Below, one piece after another: positions 47,026 through 56,715 of a stretch of DNA of 64,000 nucleotides. The stretch comes from Pacificibacter marinus. Lineage in GTDB: Bacteria > Pseudomonadota > Alphaproteobacteria > Rhodobacterales > Rhodobacteraceae. The notes below the pieces were generated by a model, which saw only the letters and a list, made by a program, of their open reading frames with translations, was not told where the DNA came from and searched no databases. Position 1 is the first letter of the stretch; every line of letters starts with the position of its first letter. Made by a program: the position numbers and the translations under genes. The stretch covers positions 7,064 to 71,063 of the forward strand of contig NZ_FNZV01000015.1 in the NCBI RefSeq assembly GCF_900109555.1, read 5' to 3'.

Positions 47026-47739
47026 TTAGGCGCCAATGGCCATTGGGGTATGCATATCTGCTGGATCAGGATCACGCAAAACATAGCCGCGCCCCCAGAC
47101 AGTTTCGATGTAATTGTCGCCGTCTGTCGCATTGGACAATTTTTTGCGTAGCTTACAAATGAACACATCAATGATTTTCAACTCTGGTTCATCCATGCCA
47201 CCATAAAGGTGGTTCAAGAACATCTCTTTGGTCAACGTTGTACCTTTGCGCAGCGAAAGAAGTTCAAGCATTTGATATTCTTTGCCTGTCAGATGAACGG
47301 GTTTATTTTCCACAGAAACCGTTTTTGCATCAAGATTGACTTCGATTTTACCCGTGCCGATCACAGATTGTGAATGCCCTTTAGACCGCCGGATAATCGC
47401 GTGAATACGGGCAACCAATTCTTCACGGTGGAATGGTTTGGTGAGATAATCATCCGCGCCAAATCCGAATCCTTTGATTTTGTTATCTGTGTCATCGGCA
47501 CCAGATAGAATCAAAATGGGGGTTTCGATCCGTGCGAGGCGCAATTGGCGCAATACTTCATGGCCATTCATATCAGGCAAACCAAGATCCAGTAGGATAA
47601 GGTCATAATCATAGAGTTTTGCGAGATCGATCCCTTCCTCGCCCAAATCAGTCGTATAGACGTTAAGATTCGCGTGTGTCAGCATCAACTCGATACTTTT
47701 AGAAGTTGTGGGATCGTCTTCGACCAGCAGAATGCGCAT
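47026..47739 (-). CDS. ctrA: cell-cycle response regulator CtrA
   Basis: This 237-aa OmpR-type response regulator has the acidic pocket VEDDP, phospho-acceptor Asp51 (LILLDLGLP), Thr/Lys in ILILSGADD and [10 protein letters not shown], and the C-terminal winged helix with [32 protein letters not shown] and VWGRGYVL. CtrA controls motility, gene transfer agents and cell-cycle functions in this group. The C-terminus ends in GA, not the AA degron of Caulobacter. The start region has an inverted repeat and a CtrA box. sciP lies 108 bp upstream on the same strand. Confidence 0.97.
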   Translation of the reverse strand: MRILLVEDDPTTSKSIELMLTHANLNVYTTDLGEEGIDLAKLYDYDLILLDLGLPDMNGHEVLRQLRLARIETPILILSGADDTDNKIKGFGFGADDYLTKPFHREELVARIHAIIRRSKGHSQSVIGTGKIEVNLDAKTVSVENKPVHLTGKEYQMLELLSLRKGTTLTKEMFLNHLYGGMDEPELKIIDVFICKLRKKLSNATDGDNYIETVWGRGYVLRDPDPADMHTPMAIGA

Positions 47740-47760
47740 ACTTTTGGGTCTCCGTTGCTA

Positions 47761-47790
47761 AATTTTATCGAACGCTCGTTGGATAAAATT
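47761..47790. promoter_or_regulatory. perfect inverted repeat in the ctrA leader
   Basis: AATTTTATC (47761-47769) and GATAAAATT (47782-47790) form a perfect 9-bp inverted repeat with a 12-nt loop, ending 21 bp upstream of the ctrA start codon. It could be an operator or an RNA hairpin in the 5' UTR. Confidence 0.45.
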
Positions 47791-47805
47791 ATTGATCAAA
47801 AATGG

Positions 47806-47820
47806 TTAACCACACGTTAC
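47806..47820. promoter_or_regulatory. CtrA-box-like site upstream of ctrA
   Basis: TTAA (47806-47809), seven bases, then TTAC (47817-47820) matches the CtrA consensus TTAA-N7-TTAA at seven of eight positions. The site lies 67 bp upstream of the ctrA start, so autoregulation is likely. Direct binding is not shown. Confidence 0.5.
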
Positions 47821-47847
47821 CAGTTTTAACCTTTTAGTATATTCAAC

Positions 47848-48126
47848 CTAAGGTTGTCTATATTTTTGGACTGAAGTGGCTTTTAAAGCGACTTCACCAT
47901 GATTCTGAATGGCATTCTTCCAAGAATTGTACTCTTCCTCGCTCAATCCATAGGTCTGCAAGGCCTCGGTCAAAGGAATCAGTCCAAATGCAACAGCTTT
48001 AACAATAATGGCTTTACGCGATGCCACCCAGCGCCGTGTTTCAGGCGGCGGTAGGTCTGCGCGGGTCATAATACTGCCATTTGGCAAGGTTACGGCGCGC
48101 GGGCCGTCTACTTTTTTTAAATACAT
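47848..48126 (-). CDS. sciP: SciP, CtrA inhibitory protein (DUF1153)
   Basis: This 92-aa protein matches SciP, which binds CtrA-activated promoters and blocks transcription in Caulobacter. The key block is LPNGSIMTRADLPPPETRRW, followed by KAIIVKAVAFGLIPLTEALQ and the helix LSEEEYNSWKNAI. The start is ATG 48126 (MYLKKVDGP); a longer open frame further upstream overlaps mnmA and is spurious. It is placed directly upstream of ctrA on the same strand, a pairing known in Rhodobacterales. Confidence 0.93.
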   Translation of the reverse strand: MYLKKVDGPRAVTLPNGSIMTRADLPPPETRRWVASRKAIIVKAVAFGLIPLTEALQTYGLSEEEYNSWKNAIQNHGEVALKATSVQKYRQP

Positions 48127-48199
48127 GGGCCTCACCCTCATCAACTTTACGTATTTGTTGTGACGCAAGGGTCTTAATGGGTGGTGAAACCTGCCATTG

Positions 48200-48226
48200 A
48201 GAATATATAGGATTTTCATATATTCT
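48200..48226. promoter_or_regulatory. perfect 9-bp inverted repeat between sciP and mnmA
   Basis: AGAATATAT (48200-48208) and ATATATTCT (48218-48226) form a perfect dyad around a 9-nt centre. It lies in the 126-bp divergent region, 27 bp upstream of the mnmA start and 74 bp from the sciP start, and could be an operator for either gene. Confidence 0.45.
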
Positions 48227-48252
48227 GAACATCTTCTGGAAAGGTTTTGTTC

Positions 48253-49410
48253 ATGCTTAATGCTGCAACTGATACGACCACACATCCGATCAACTCTCTT
48301 GGCTTTGCCAAGCCCCCATCTGAGACACGCGTTGTCGTTGCCATGTCTGGCGGCGTCGACAGTTCTGTTGTGGCGGCGCAATTGGCAGAAGAGGGCTATG
48401 ATGTCGTTGGAGTGACCTTGCAGCTGTACGACCATGGCGCAGCTTTGTCGAAAAAAGGCGCATGCTGTGCGGGACGTGATATTCACGATGCGCGGCGCGT
48501 CGCCGAAGAAATGGGCTTTCCGCATTACGTTTTGGATTACGAGAACGTGTTTAAAGACGCGGTGATCGATGAATTTGCCGACAGCTACTTGGCGGGCGCG
48601 ACGCCTGTGCCCTGTATTCGCTGCAACGAGCGGGTGAAATTCAAAGACCTTTTGAACACGGCCAAAGATTTGGACGCCGATTGCATGGCCACAGGTCACT
48701 ATATTCAGCGTAAAATGGGCAAGAACGGTGCGGAGTTGCATTCCGCAGCCGACGCAAACCGTGACCAAAGCTATTTCTTGTTCTCAACCAAAGAAGAGCA
48801 ATTGGATTATCTGCGCTTTCCATTGGGGCACCTTGCCTCAAAAGCCGAAACACGCGCTTTGGCGGCAAAATACGGATTGGCCGTGGCGGACAAGCCCGAC
48901 AGCCAAGACATTTGTTTTGTGCCAAACGGTAATTATGCCTCTGTGATTGAAAAACTGCGCCCTGGGGCTGCGGAACCGGGTGACATTGTCGACACCGATG
49001 GCACTGTTTTGGGCCAGCACAACGGCGTGTTGCATTACACTGTCGGTCAACGTCGCGGGCTTGGCATCGGTGGCTTGGCTGATCCGCTTTATGTGGTCAA
49101 ATTGGATGTCGATAAAAAACAGGTCATCGTTGGCCCGAAAGACATGCTTGCCACGCGCAAAATTCCTGTGCGTGAAATCAATTGGCTGGGCGATGAGCCG
49201 CTGTCATCACGTAAAGAATGGCATGTATTGGTTCGTGTGCGCTCAACCCGTCCACCACGTGAAGCAATCATTCGCCCTATTTCTGATACAGAAGCCGAGG
49301 TGGAATTGATCGTCGCTGAAGAAGGCGTCTCAGCAGGCCAAGCGTGCGTGTTCTATGATGATAACAGCACGCGCATCTTTGGTGGCGGCTGGATTTGGCG
49401 CGGGTATTAA
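48253..49410 (+). CDS. mnmA: tRNA-specific 2-thiouridylase
   Basis: This 385-aa enzyme puts sulfur on U34 of tRNA-Lys, -Glu and -Gln. It has the PP-loop [12 protein letters not shown], the catalytic Cys in [11 protein letters not shown] and the partner Cys in [10 protein letters not shown], then [15 protein letters not shown] 48253 is taken, since GGAAAGG precedes it and the TTG at 48247 is weak. It is divergent from sciP. A strong terminator follows. Confidence 0.95.
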   Translation: MLNAATDTTTHPINSLGFAKPPSETRVVVAMSGGVDSSVVAAQLAEEGYDVVGVTLQLYDHGAALSKKGACCAGRDIHDARRVAEEMGFPHYVLDYENVFKDAVIDEFADSYLAGATPVPCIRCNERVKFKDLLNTAKDLDADCMATGHYIQRKMGKNGAELHSAADANRDQSYFLFSTKEEQLDYLRFPLGHLASKAETRALAAKYGLAVADKPDSQDICFVPNGNYASVIEKLRPGAAEPGDIVDTDGTVLGQHNGVLHYTVGQRRGLGIGGLADPLYVVKLDVDKKQVIVGPKDMLATRKIPVREINWLGDEPLSSRKEWHVLVRVRSTRPPREAIIRPISDTEAEVELIVAEEGVSAGQACVFYDDNSTRIFGGGWIWRGY

Positions 49411-49452
49411 CCCTGAACGCTATTAGATTTTGAGCCCTATAAAATGAAAATG

Positions 49453-49493
49453 GCCCATGTGTGCGTAAGAATACGTCTGCACATGGGCTTTTT
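49453..49493 (+). terminator. rho-independent terminator after mnmA
   Basis: GCCCATGTG (49453-49461) pairs with CACATGGGC (49480-49488), followed directly by TTTTT (49489-49493). It lies 42 bp after the mnmA stop. It separates mnmA from the convergent membrane-protein gene. Confidence 0.88.
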
Positions 49494-49498
49494 CGCAG

Positions 49499-49978
49499 TT
49501 AGGGTGCAGGCAATTCCACAGAACGCTTCATAAGCAGTGCCATCAGATGCGCCATGATGATCGTCATTCCAACATGCCCGATAAAGGATGACTGCGTATA
49601 TGTGCCAAAACCCATCATAAATGTCCGCCCAATAACTGGGGCCAAAAGACCTTGGGCGACGAACCACAAGATGAACCCTGATACAAACCCCGTAAACCAA
49701 ACGCGCGTCGGCATCAGCAGACGGATCAAATAGGTGAACACCCCAAATCCAAGCGCTCCAATCACAAAGTGAATCGGAAAGGCCGCGATGTGGGACAGTT
49801 TCACCCCTGTAAATTTCGCAGTCATCGCAATCACCAGATTAGACGGTTGCAAGGTGACGCCAAACAGAGCGGGCGAGATCAACCACGCATAAAGTTCAAA
49901 GGCAATTTCGCCGATCAAACCTGCAAGGACGACAGATAATAGAATTTTCGTGTTTGTAAGGGATTGAACGGTTTGCAT
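49499..49978 (-). CDS. integral membrane protein of unknown function
   Basis: This 159-aa protein has about four hydrophobic helices (ILLSVVLAGLIGEIAFELYA, then AAFPIHFVIGALGFGVFTYL, WFTGFVSGFILWFVAQGLL, FIGHVGMTIIMAHLMALL). It starts at ATG 49978 (MQTVQSLTN) behind AAAGAGAA. The frame is open to 50164, but the extension overlaps lpxB and has no ribosome site. No family was recognised. It is 118 bp after lpxB on the same strand. Confidence 0.65.
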   Translation of the reverse strand: MQTVQSLTNTKILLSVVLAGLIGEIAFELYAWLISPALFGVTLQPSNLVIAMTAKFTGVKLSHIAAFPIHFVIGALGFGVFTYLIRLLMPTRVWFTGFVSGFILWFVAQGLLAPVIGRTFMMGFGTYTQSSFIGHVGMTIIMAHLMALLMKRSVELPAP

Positions 49979-50096
49979 AATTTTCTCTTTTTGATGTGTC
50001 GCGCTTACGTACGAGCACGCCACATCAACAACAAGAAACGTCTCTTCACAACCGATAGAAACTCCGCGAGCGGACTGTGATCCGTGCAAATCAAAG

Positions 50097-51263
50097 TTAA
50101 GGTTTTGCTTTGCGCACTCCATCCAAAATGGCCCGTGCCGCCCGCAAACCGGGGGCGTCACCACCCTGCCCCAAACGTTGCATGGTCAAATCAAGCGCTG
50201 CGGTTTGCGCATCTGGGTTTTGCAGAACGTTACTAAGCGCTTTTGCGATCTCTTTAGGCTGGCACTTTTGCGCCAGATATTCCGGTACAACGCGTGTCTC
50301 AGACACCAAATTGACCAAAGTGACGGTGTCGATCAGCAATTTACGCTCAACGATCTTTTGCGTCAGCCATTGCATTTTATAGGCGATCACCATCGGCGTT
50401 TGGTTGGCCGCAAGTTCAAGCGACACAGTACCAGACGCCGCCAAAGCGATGTCTGCGGCTTTGAACGCGGCGCGTTTGGCATATTTGTCACTGGATTTGA
50501 TCAAGATCGGTTGCACGGGCCAATCGGCGATTTTCTCGCGCACAAGCGCCTCAACAGGACCAGCCATGGGCAACACATAACGCGCATCGGGATGGGTTTT
50601 AGCAAACAGGCCAAGCGCAGCACCGAAATCATCAGAAAGCCTTGCAACCTCGCCTTTACGTGATCCCGGCAGGACCAGAACCAAAGGCGCCTTGTTGATT
50701 TGGAATTCAGCGCGGAATGCCGCGACTTCGGCGTCTGTGGCGACATATTCGGTCGACACAGGATGGCCGACAAAATCACAGCGCAACCCTTTGGCCTCAA
50801 AATAACGCGGTTCAAACGGAAATAACGCCAGAACTTGATCGACTTTTGCGGCCATTTTAGCAGCCCGTTCAGGACGCCATGCCCAAACAGTCGGGGCAAC
50901 ATAATGGCAAATGCGCAGATCGGATTGCGCTTTGACAATATCCGCGACGCGCAGGCAAAAATCAGGGCTGTCGATGGTCAAAATCACATCAGGTGCCCAT
51001 GCGATTGCAGCCTCGGCAGTCTCGCGAATACGGCGTTTGAGGTGAAAATACTTGGGCAAGATTTCCATGATGCCCATCAATGACAATTCATCCATCGGGA
51101 ATAGGCTTTCCAGACCTTGTTCGGCCATCAAAGGCCCACCAACACCGCGAAAATCCACATTGTGCAAAGATTTCAGCCCCGCCATGGCAGCGGCACCCAA
51201 TTTATCGCCAGACTGCTCGCCAGCGATGATAAAGACTTTCAAGTTTAGGGCGTCAGTGTTCAT
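50097..51263 (-). CDS. lpxB: lipid-A-disaccharide synthase
   Basis: This 388-aa glycosyltransferase joins UDP-2,3-diacylglucosamine and lipid X to the lipid A disaccharide. It has IIAGEQSGDKLGAAAM, the family SPDFCLRVA and HYVAPTVWAWRPERA, VLVLPGSRKGEVARL and LAASGTVSLELA. Its start overlaps the end of lpxI by four bases. It is the last gene of fabZ-lpxA-lpxI-lpxB. Confidence 0.95.
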   Translation of the reverse strand: MNTDALNLKVFIIAGEQSGDKLGAAAMAGLKSLHNVDFRGVGGPLMAEQGLESLFPMDELSLMGIMEILPKYFHLKRRIRETAEAAIAWAPDVILTIDSPDFCLRVADIVKAQSDLRICHYVAPTVWAWRPERAAKMAAKVDQVLALFPFEPRYFEAKGLRCDFVGHPVSTEYVATDAEVAAFRAEFQINKAPLVLVLPGSRKGEVARLSDDFGAALGLFAKTHPDARYVLPMAGPVEALVREKIADWPVQPILIKSSDKYAKRAAFKAADIALAASGTVSLELAANQTPMVIAYKMQWLTQKIVERKLLIDTVTLVNLVSETRVVPEYLAQKCQPKEIAKALSNVLQNPDAQTAALDLTMQRLGQGGDAPGLRAARAILDGVRKAKP

Positions 51264-52042
51264 TGAGCTTTCAGGAAAATACCTGCCTCTTCAACGCGGG
51301 ATTTAACCGCCATGCGATTAAGCACGATGACCTGTCTTGCCGGAATGATCAGCCCCGCCAAACCAGCCGCGATAACGGCGTCAATTGTGTTTGGACCAAT
51401 GGTGGGTATGTCGATGCGCAAGTCTTGTGAGTGTTTCGGAGCTTTGACAAACACGCCTTTGGCGCGGCGCAGATGTTCGGGGGTTTGTGCCACATAGCCA
51501 AGCATTGAATCCGTGCCCTGCAACGTCTCGATTCCCAACATCATCCCGCCAGCACAGACAGCGCCTTGGCCGACATCCAAGGGGGACAAAGCGCCCAACA
51601 CCTCAAGCGCACGTGCGGCGTCTTTGTCGTCTTGTTTACTGGGCTTTGTGCCCCAAATCGTGTCATGATCCAACACCAAGTCAGGGCAAATATCGACAGC
51701 ACTTTTGATCGCAAAACCTTGGTCATCAAACACCGCCAGAACTTCGCGCAGCAACGCGTCATCTCCCTTGCCCAAAGACATGGCCAAACGCAGCGCGTGG
51801 CGGTCCAGCAAAGCAGGGTTCACTTTGGGGCGCGCCATGGCACCCGCAAAAGCCACGGATGTAACATCACTTTGCTTTAACGCCTTAAACAGCCGTCCAA
51901 GCTTTTCGATCCGTGCAGGGATGTGTTCAATACCATCGGGCACTGACGTGTCATCAAGGGTCACATACACAGGGGCATCCAAAGCAGCGGCCAAAAGCCG
52001 TGGCAGTTCCCCTGATCCCGCGATGATAGCAGTTCTGCTCAT
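51260..52042 (-). CDS. lpxI: UDP-2,3-diacylglucosamine diphosphatase LpxI
   Basis: This 260-aa enzyme hydrolyses UDP-2,3-diacylglucosamine to lipid X, the job done by LpxH in gammaproteobacteria. It shows IAGSGELPRLLAAAL, GDDALLREVLAVFDDQGF, LGALSPLDVGQGAVC, LGIETLQGTDSML and VDICPDLV, matching the alphaproteobacterial LpxI family. It overlaps lpxB by four bases and follows lpxA after 10 bp. Confidence 0.93.
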   Translation of the reverse strand: MSRTAIIAGSGELPRLLAAALDAPVYVTLDDTSVPDGIEHIPARIEKLGRLFKALKQSDVTSVAFAGAMARPKVNPALLDRHALRLAMSLGKGDDALLREVLAVFDDQGFAIKSAVDICPDLVLDHDTIWGTKPSKQDDKDAARALEVLGALSPLDVGQGAVCAGGMMLGIETLQGTDSMLGYVAQTPEHLRRAKGVFVKAPKHSQDLRIDIPTIGPNTIDAVIAAGLAGLIIPARQVIVLNRMAVKSRVEEAGIFLKAQ

Positions 52043-52052
52043 GCGTGAGACC

Positions 52053-52850
52053 CTATTTAGGTGTTAAAAACCCGCGATCACTGTCGCCCATGACAAAGGC
52101 AATCATCCGCGCCACATATTCGCTATCGAAATCTTCTGACAGGCGCGCGGCACGATCTTTGAACGATCCCTCGCCCTGTTTGAGCATCTGAAACGCGGCA
52201 CGCAGTTGGTTGATGTCATCGCGTGGCACGCCGCGACGCTTGAGCCCCACCAGATTGAGACCGTCCAATTCAGCGCGTGGCCCTTGTACCAAAGCCAGCG
52301 GCAAGACATCTGCCGTGACCATAGACAAAGCGCCAACGATAGCCCCTTGGCCAATGCGCACAAATTGATGAATGCCAGACAGTCCGCCGATGATAACATC
52401 GTCGTCAATCACGCAGTGGCCCGCGACGGCAACGGAATTGACCAAGATCACTCGATTGCCGATCTGCGCATCATGTGCAACATGCGCTGAGGCCATAAGC
52501 AAATTGTCGTCACCAAGACGCGTGACACCGCCACCACCCTCGGTTCCGAGGTTCAGCGTGACATATTCGCGAATACGGTTGCGCTTGCCGACGACCAATT
52601 TGGTCGCCTCGCCTTTGTATTTCAAATCCTGTGGGATCGCACCGATAGAGGCGAATTGAAAGATCACCGTGTCATCGCCAATGTTTGTGTCACCAGACAC
52701 AACAACATGGCTTTTCAACGTGACGCCAGCCCCTAAAACGACCTGCGGCCCCACCAGACAAAACGGGCCGATGACGCAGTTTGGCCCCACAACAGCGCCG
52801 TCTTCGATGATGCTTGAGGGGTGAATTTTGGCACTTGGATCTATGCTCAT
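52053..52850 (-). CDS. lpxA: UDP-N-acetylglucosamine acyltransferase
   Basis: This 265-aa enzyme starts lipid A synthesis by O-acylating UDP-GlcNAc. It has left-handed beta-helix hexapeptide repeats across residues 1-190 (IHPSSIIEDGAVVGPNCVIG, for example) and the catalytic His in LMASAHVAHDAQIGN, then the C-terminal alpha-helical domain. The start at ATG 52850 (MSIDPSAKIHPS) follows GGAGCCC; the longer frame is not needed. It lies between fabZ and lpxI. Confidence 0.95.
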   Translation of the reverse strand: MSIDPSAKIHPSSIIEDGAVVGPNCVIGPFCLVGPQVVLGAGVTLKSHVVVSGDTNIGDDTVIFQFASIGAIPQDLKYKGEATKLVVGKRNRIREYVTLNLGTEGGGGVTRLGDDNLLMASAHVAHDAQIGNRVILVNSVAVAGHCVIDDDVIIGGLSGIHQFVRIGQGAIVGALSMVTADVLPLALVQGPRAELDGLNLVGLKRRGVPRDDINQLRAAFQMLKQGEGSFKDRAARLSEDFDSEYVARMIAFVMGDSDRGFLTPK

Positions 52851-52903
52851 CGAGGGCTCCGAATGTAAGGTCGTCTTGCGGTCAGGCACATTGAGAGATC
52901 AGA

Positions 52904-53362
52904 TCACTCTTTGGGCAAATCCATCATCGCGGTAAAGGATGCTTCGCACGCAAGCTCGCCATCTACTTCGGCGCGACCATCGAATTTCCACACTTTGCCG
53001 CCACCGCGTTTGGTGGTGATGTGCATTTTCAACACATCGCCGGGAACGACTTTGCGGCGAAATTTGCAGGCCTCGATAGACATGAAATAGACCAGAAAAT
53101 CTTTGTCAGCGAGACCGTTTTCCACGCCAACCATCACCGCCGCCGTTTGCGCCATCGCTTCGACAATAGTCACACCGGGCATGATGGGGGCACCTGGAAA
53201 GTGACCTTGGAAATGTGGCTCGTTGAAAGTGACGTTTTTAAGCCCAGTGCAGGTCTCTGCGCCATTGATATCAACAACGCGGTCTACCAGCAAAAACGGA
53301 TACCGATGCGGGATAATGCGCTGAATAAGATCGATATCTGCTGTTTTGAAGCTCTCTGTCAT
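52904..53362 (-). CDS. fabZ: 3-hydroxyacyl-ACP dehydratase FabZ
   Basis: This 152-aa hotdog-fold enzyme removes water from 3-hydroxyacyl-ACP in fatty-acid synthesis and competes with LpxA for substrate. It has the catalytic His in [16 protein letters not shown] with the following [10 protein letters not shown] helix. ATG 53362 ([11 protein letters not shown]) follows AGGGACG. It is first in fabZ-lpxA-lpxI-lpxB, preceded by a 218-bp gap. Confidence 0.95.
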   Translation of the reverse strand: MTESFKTADIDLIQRIIPHRYPFLLVDRVVDINGAETCTGLKNVTFNEPHFQGHFPGAPIMPGVTIVEAMAQTAAVMVGVENGLADKDFLVYFMSIEACKFRRKVVPGDVLKMHITTKRGGGKVWKFDGRAEVDGELACEASFTAMMDLPKE

Positions 53363-53580
53363 GTTCGTCCCTTGTCGTATTTCGTGTCTTTGCCCTTGTG
53401 GGCCTGTTGTTTGTAACCTGATCATGCTCAGACTGCGTCCGAAAGTCCAGCGCCTCCAATCGTCGGTGGTCGTTGGGGCATTTCAAGGCTGGCCACGCAG
53501 TGTCACGTTTGTGCGTGAGAGCATGTGTGTACCAATGGTGCCTTGTCCTGACAAGTCAGCATGTTCGTTTATGGCTTTGT

Positions 53581-54261
53581 CTACGGGTCAGTCGTATCAG
53601 TGGGGACAGTTGCCCCGATATCATCTTTGCCTTCGATGTCTGCATCCGTGTCTGACTTAGTGTTTATCTGGGCATCCAATCGCCTGACGGCTTCGACCGA
53701 AATATCAATACTGCCCGACATCAAATATATTTGCTTGCGTTCAAACACTGCAACGGCGCCCACTTCGCGGGCAATCTGTGTGAGAACAACATTCAAATTT
53801 TGCTCAAAATCACGCGCTCCTTGGTCATAAGCCTGCTGCACGGCATCTGATTTGGCCTTTTGCTCTGATCGAATGGCGGTCACTTTGGCGTCAAACGCAT
53901 CCGCTTTAAATTTGAAAGCGGCGCTGGACAAGCTGTCTTTAAGAGCTGAAAGATTTTGTTCTTCTGCTTCTAAATCTGCGTAGATTTCATCATTTTCGGC
54001 CACAAGTTCGGCGCGCAACGTTTCAATTTTCGCGTCAAGCGCCTGTCCCAGTTTGGACTCGAGAAAGATTTTTTCTCGGTCAAACGCAATGATCGGCGCA
54101 TGCAACACCTGCCCAGAGGGCGCGGGCGTTGCAGCATTTGTATCAAGCGTAACACGAGGCAGATCCATTGGCGTGTCCAAGGTGTCTTGTGCCGCAGCGG
54201 ATGTCAAAACAAGCACTGCGCTGGCACAAATCCCCAAACAAACTGACCAGATCTGCCTCAC
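53581..54261 (-). CDS. OmpH/Skp-family periplasmic chaperone
   Basis: This 226-aa protein has a signal peptide (cleavage near TSAAA) and two long helices separated by a turn (APIIAFDREKIFLESKLGQA, then coiled-coil up to EQKAKSDAVQQAYDQ), as in Skp. It would carry outer-membrane proteins to the BAM complex. It follows bamA by 2 bp on the same strand, the usual order. An acidic Asp/Thr-rich tail at the C-terminus is extra. Confidence 0.87.
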   Translation of the reverse strand: MRQIWSVCLGICASAVLVLTSAAAQDTLDTPMDLPRVTLDTNAATPAPSGQVLHAPIIAFDREKIFLESKLGQALDAKIETLRAELVAENDEIYADLEAEEQNLSALKDSLSSAAFKFKADAFDAKVTAIRSEQKAKSDAVQQAYDQGARDFEQNLNVVLTQIAREVGAVAVFERKQIYLMSGSIDISVEAVRRLDAQINTKSDTDADIEGKDDIGATVPTDTTDP

Positions 54262-54263
54262 GT

Positions 54264-56606
54264 TTAGAACTCGGTCGCGATGGTCAAATCAAAGTTTTGC
54301 ACGCTGTCGTAGTCTTCTTTTTGCAAGGCCCGTGAAAAGTTAAACCGCAAAGGACCAATGGGGGTTTTCAAAAAGATGGACGCCCCAATAGCCGTGCGCC
54401 AGTTCAAATCATCGCTGCCGGCTGCATCAATGTTATTATCAAGCCCCCAGACAGACCCGTGATCCAAGAACAACCCGCCTTTGATCCCGTATTCTTCTGG
54501 CAGTCCCAATGGGAAATTCGCCTCTAAACGTGCAGCGGCGTAGTAATTGCCACCCAACGCAACGCCATCCGCATCGGCCTGATCGCGTGCGCCAATGCCG
54601 CCAGGTTCAAACCCGCGAATGATAGATGTACCTGAAAAGAAACGATCTGAAACACGCGTGTCCATGCCGTCGCCCTTGATGGCACCGCCTTCGATGCTGG
54701 CGCGCAAAGTCACCGCTTCGTTCATGACTTTGGTTTCGGCTGCAAGTTCGGCAGTGCTGCGCAGATATGCGACATCGCCCCCAAGGCCAGCATAGTCTTG
54801 GCTGAATTTAAATGAGAACCCTGCATTTGGATTGACACCATTGCGGCGCGTATCAAAGCTATAAGTGTAGCCGACAGATTGCTCAAAGACCCGCCCATCA
54901 TCAACATCACTTTGGATGATATCAGGTAGAACATTAGCATCGGGGTTTGTCAGTTCACTCATCCCAGCACGGTAGCGTACAGCCAAACGACCACGCTCAG
55001 ACACGGGGAATGTTAGGCTTGGCGATACATACAGCTGTCTTTCTGTGTGATCGGAATAGCTTGGGTTTGACAGCCCATATGATGCGGACAGGCCAAAGGC
55101 CACATCGCGACCAAGGAACGCTGGTTCCACAAAATTGAACGACAGGTTCCCGTCATCAAGTTGCGTGGTCAGGTTAAAGGACAGTCGCTGTCCACGGCCC
55201 AAAAAGTTCGATTCGCTGTAAGACGCAATCAAGTTAGCGCCCGAAGACACCGAATAATTTGCACCGAATGAAAAGCTACCTGTTGGTGCCTCATCAACGT
55301 CTACATCCACAATCACCTGCTGCTCAGAAGAGCCGGCGCGGGCATCAACCCGTGCATCGCTAAAGAACCCAAGCGCACGAATGCGGCTGGCGGATTCGCG
55401 GATTTCGCGGGGATTGAATGGATCGCCCTCAACAACGCGGAACTGTTGACGTACAACACGGTCCAGTGTGGTGGCGTTGCCTTCAATGTCGATACGTTCC
55501 ACAAAAACACGTGGGCCGCGTATGAGCACAAATTCGATATCGAGCGCTTGTGAGCGATCATTGCGCGTGACGCGTGGCTCAACGCGCAAGAAATCGATGC
55601 CTTTTTTGGTCGCCAAACGTTCCATACGCTCAACGACATTTTCAACGGCAACCGGTGAATATGTCTGGCCAGAGCGAATGTTGAGAACTTTATTGAACTC
55701 AGCAGCATCCGCTTCGGGCACTTCAGACACCGTGCTGACAGTGCCAAAATCAAAGCTTTGGCCTTCGCGCACGTTGAACGTCAAGAAATACGCATTGCGT
55801 TCGCGTGAAAATTCAGCGGCGACATTCAAAATTTCGAAATCGACATAACCGCGTGACGTGTAGAAATCCGTCAAAACGCGTTTGTCGAATTCAACACGGT
55901 CTTCGGCGAATGTATCGCGGCCAACCAAAAAGCGAAATACGCCAGCTTGCTTGGATTCCAAAACGCGGCGCAAACGTGTGTCCGAGAAATCGCGGTTACC
56001 CACGAATGTCAGGCGCTCGATTTCAACGCCTTTGCCCTCGGTCACTTCAAACACAACATCAACGCGGTTGTCGTTTCTGCGGATGATGCGCGGCGTGACT
56101 GTGGCGGCCAATTGGCCTTTGGTCTCATAAATTTCTGTAATCGTGGCAGCGTCAAATTCGACCGTTGCGGGGGAATAGGCGCGGCGGGCTTGGGTTTTGA
56201 TCGCAGGCAGCAAACTGTCGTCACTGACCTTGCTGTTTCCTTCGATGTTGATCCGCGACACGGTTGGGAATTCAGCGACTTTAATCACCAAACGCGCGCC
56301 TTCTGGCACAAATTCAACAGATTCAAACAATCCGGAGCCCAAAACACGTTGATATGCGTCATTCAATTCGCCGGCAGAGACCCCTTGCCCACGCACGATT
56401 CCCGCGTAGGACAAAATCGTATCTGAAGAAACCCGTCCATTGCCTTCAATCGCGACAGAGTTAAACCGAAACTCTTGCGCATAAGCAGCACTGGGAAAAG
56501 CAATGTAAGAGGTTGATCCCATTGCAAAAGCTGCACATGAAAGTGCAAGAGCACGCGGCAAAGAGCCGCGCAGGATGGTGTGAATTCCACGTTTTTGAAA
56601 CCGCAT
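54264..56606 (-). CDS. bamA: outer-membrane assembly factor BamA
   Basis: This 780-aa protein has a signal peptide (cleavage after AAYA, then QEFRFNSVA), five POTRA domains and a 16-strand C-terminal barrel, with the family motif RGF in IIRGFEPGGIGARD and a final Phe. It inserts beta-barrel proteins into the outer membrane. The start at ATG 56606 (MRFQKRGIH) is chosen; a longer frame to 56726 lacks a ribosome site. A 43-aa membrane gene and two hairpins separate it from rseP. Confidence 0.95.
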   Translation of the reverse strand: MRFQKRGIHTILRGSLPRALALSCAAFAMGSTSYIAFPSAAYAQEFRFNSVAIEGNGRVSSDTILSYAGIVRGQGVSAGELNDAYQRVLGSGLFESVEFVPEGARLVIKVAEFPTVSRINIEGNSKVSDDSLLPAIKTQARRAYSPATVEFDAATITEIYETKGQLAATVTPRIIRRNDNRVDVVFEVTEGKGVEIERLTFVGNRDFSDTRLRRVLESKQAGVFRFLVGRDTFAEDRVEFDKRVLTDFYTSRGYVDFEILNVAAEFSRERNAYFLTFNVREGQSFDFGTVSTVSEVPEADAAEFNKVLNIRSGQTYSPVAVENVVERMERLATKKGIDFLRVEPRVTRNDRSQALDIEFVLIRGPRVFVERIDIEGNATTLDRVVRQQFRVVEGDPFNPREIRESASRIRALGFFSDARVDARAGSSEQQVIVDVDVDEAPTGSFSFGANYSVSSGANLIASYSESNFLGRGQRLSFNLTTQLDDGNLSFNFVEPAFLGRDVAFGLSASYGLSNPSYSDHTERQLYVSPSLTFPVSERGRLAVRYRAGMSELTNPDANVLPDIIQSDVDDGRVFEQSVGYTYSFDTRRNGVNPNAGFSFKFSQDYAGLGGDVAYLRSTAELAAETKVMNEAVTLRASIEGGAIKGDGMDTRVSDRFFSGTSIIRGFEPGGIGARDQADADGVALGGNYYAAARLEANFPLGLPEEYGIKGGLFLDHGSVWGLDNNIDAAGSDDLNWRTAIGASIFLKTPIGPLRFNFSRALQKEDYDSVQNFDLTIATEF

Positions 56607-56715
56607 GACAGCTTTCTCATTGACCCAAGTTATAAGTTGAGTAACGGGAATATTTGCCCTTGTCAAAAGGCGCGCGCATCCAGCGTGTCTAAGCGGCATC
56701 TCTTTGCCCCACAGC

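Noticed and set aside
48127-48768. long N-terminal extension of SciP
   Set aside because: The extension runs antisense through mnmA; SciP proteins are about 90 aa and start at MYLKK.
49979-50164. extended start for the membrane protein downstream of lpxB
   Set aside because: The extra 62 codons overlap the lpxB 3' end and lack a ribosome site; ATG 49978 has one.
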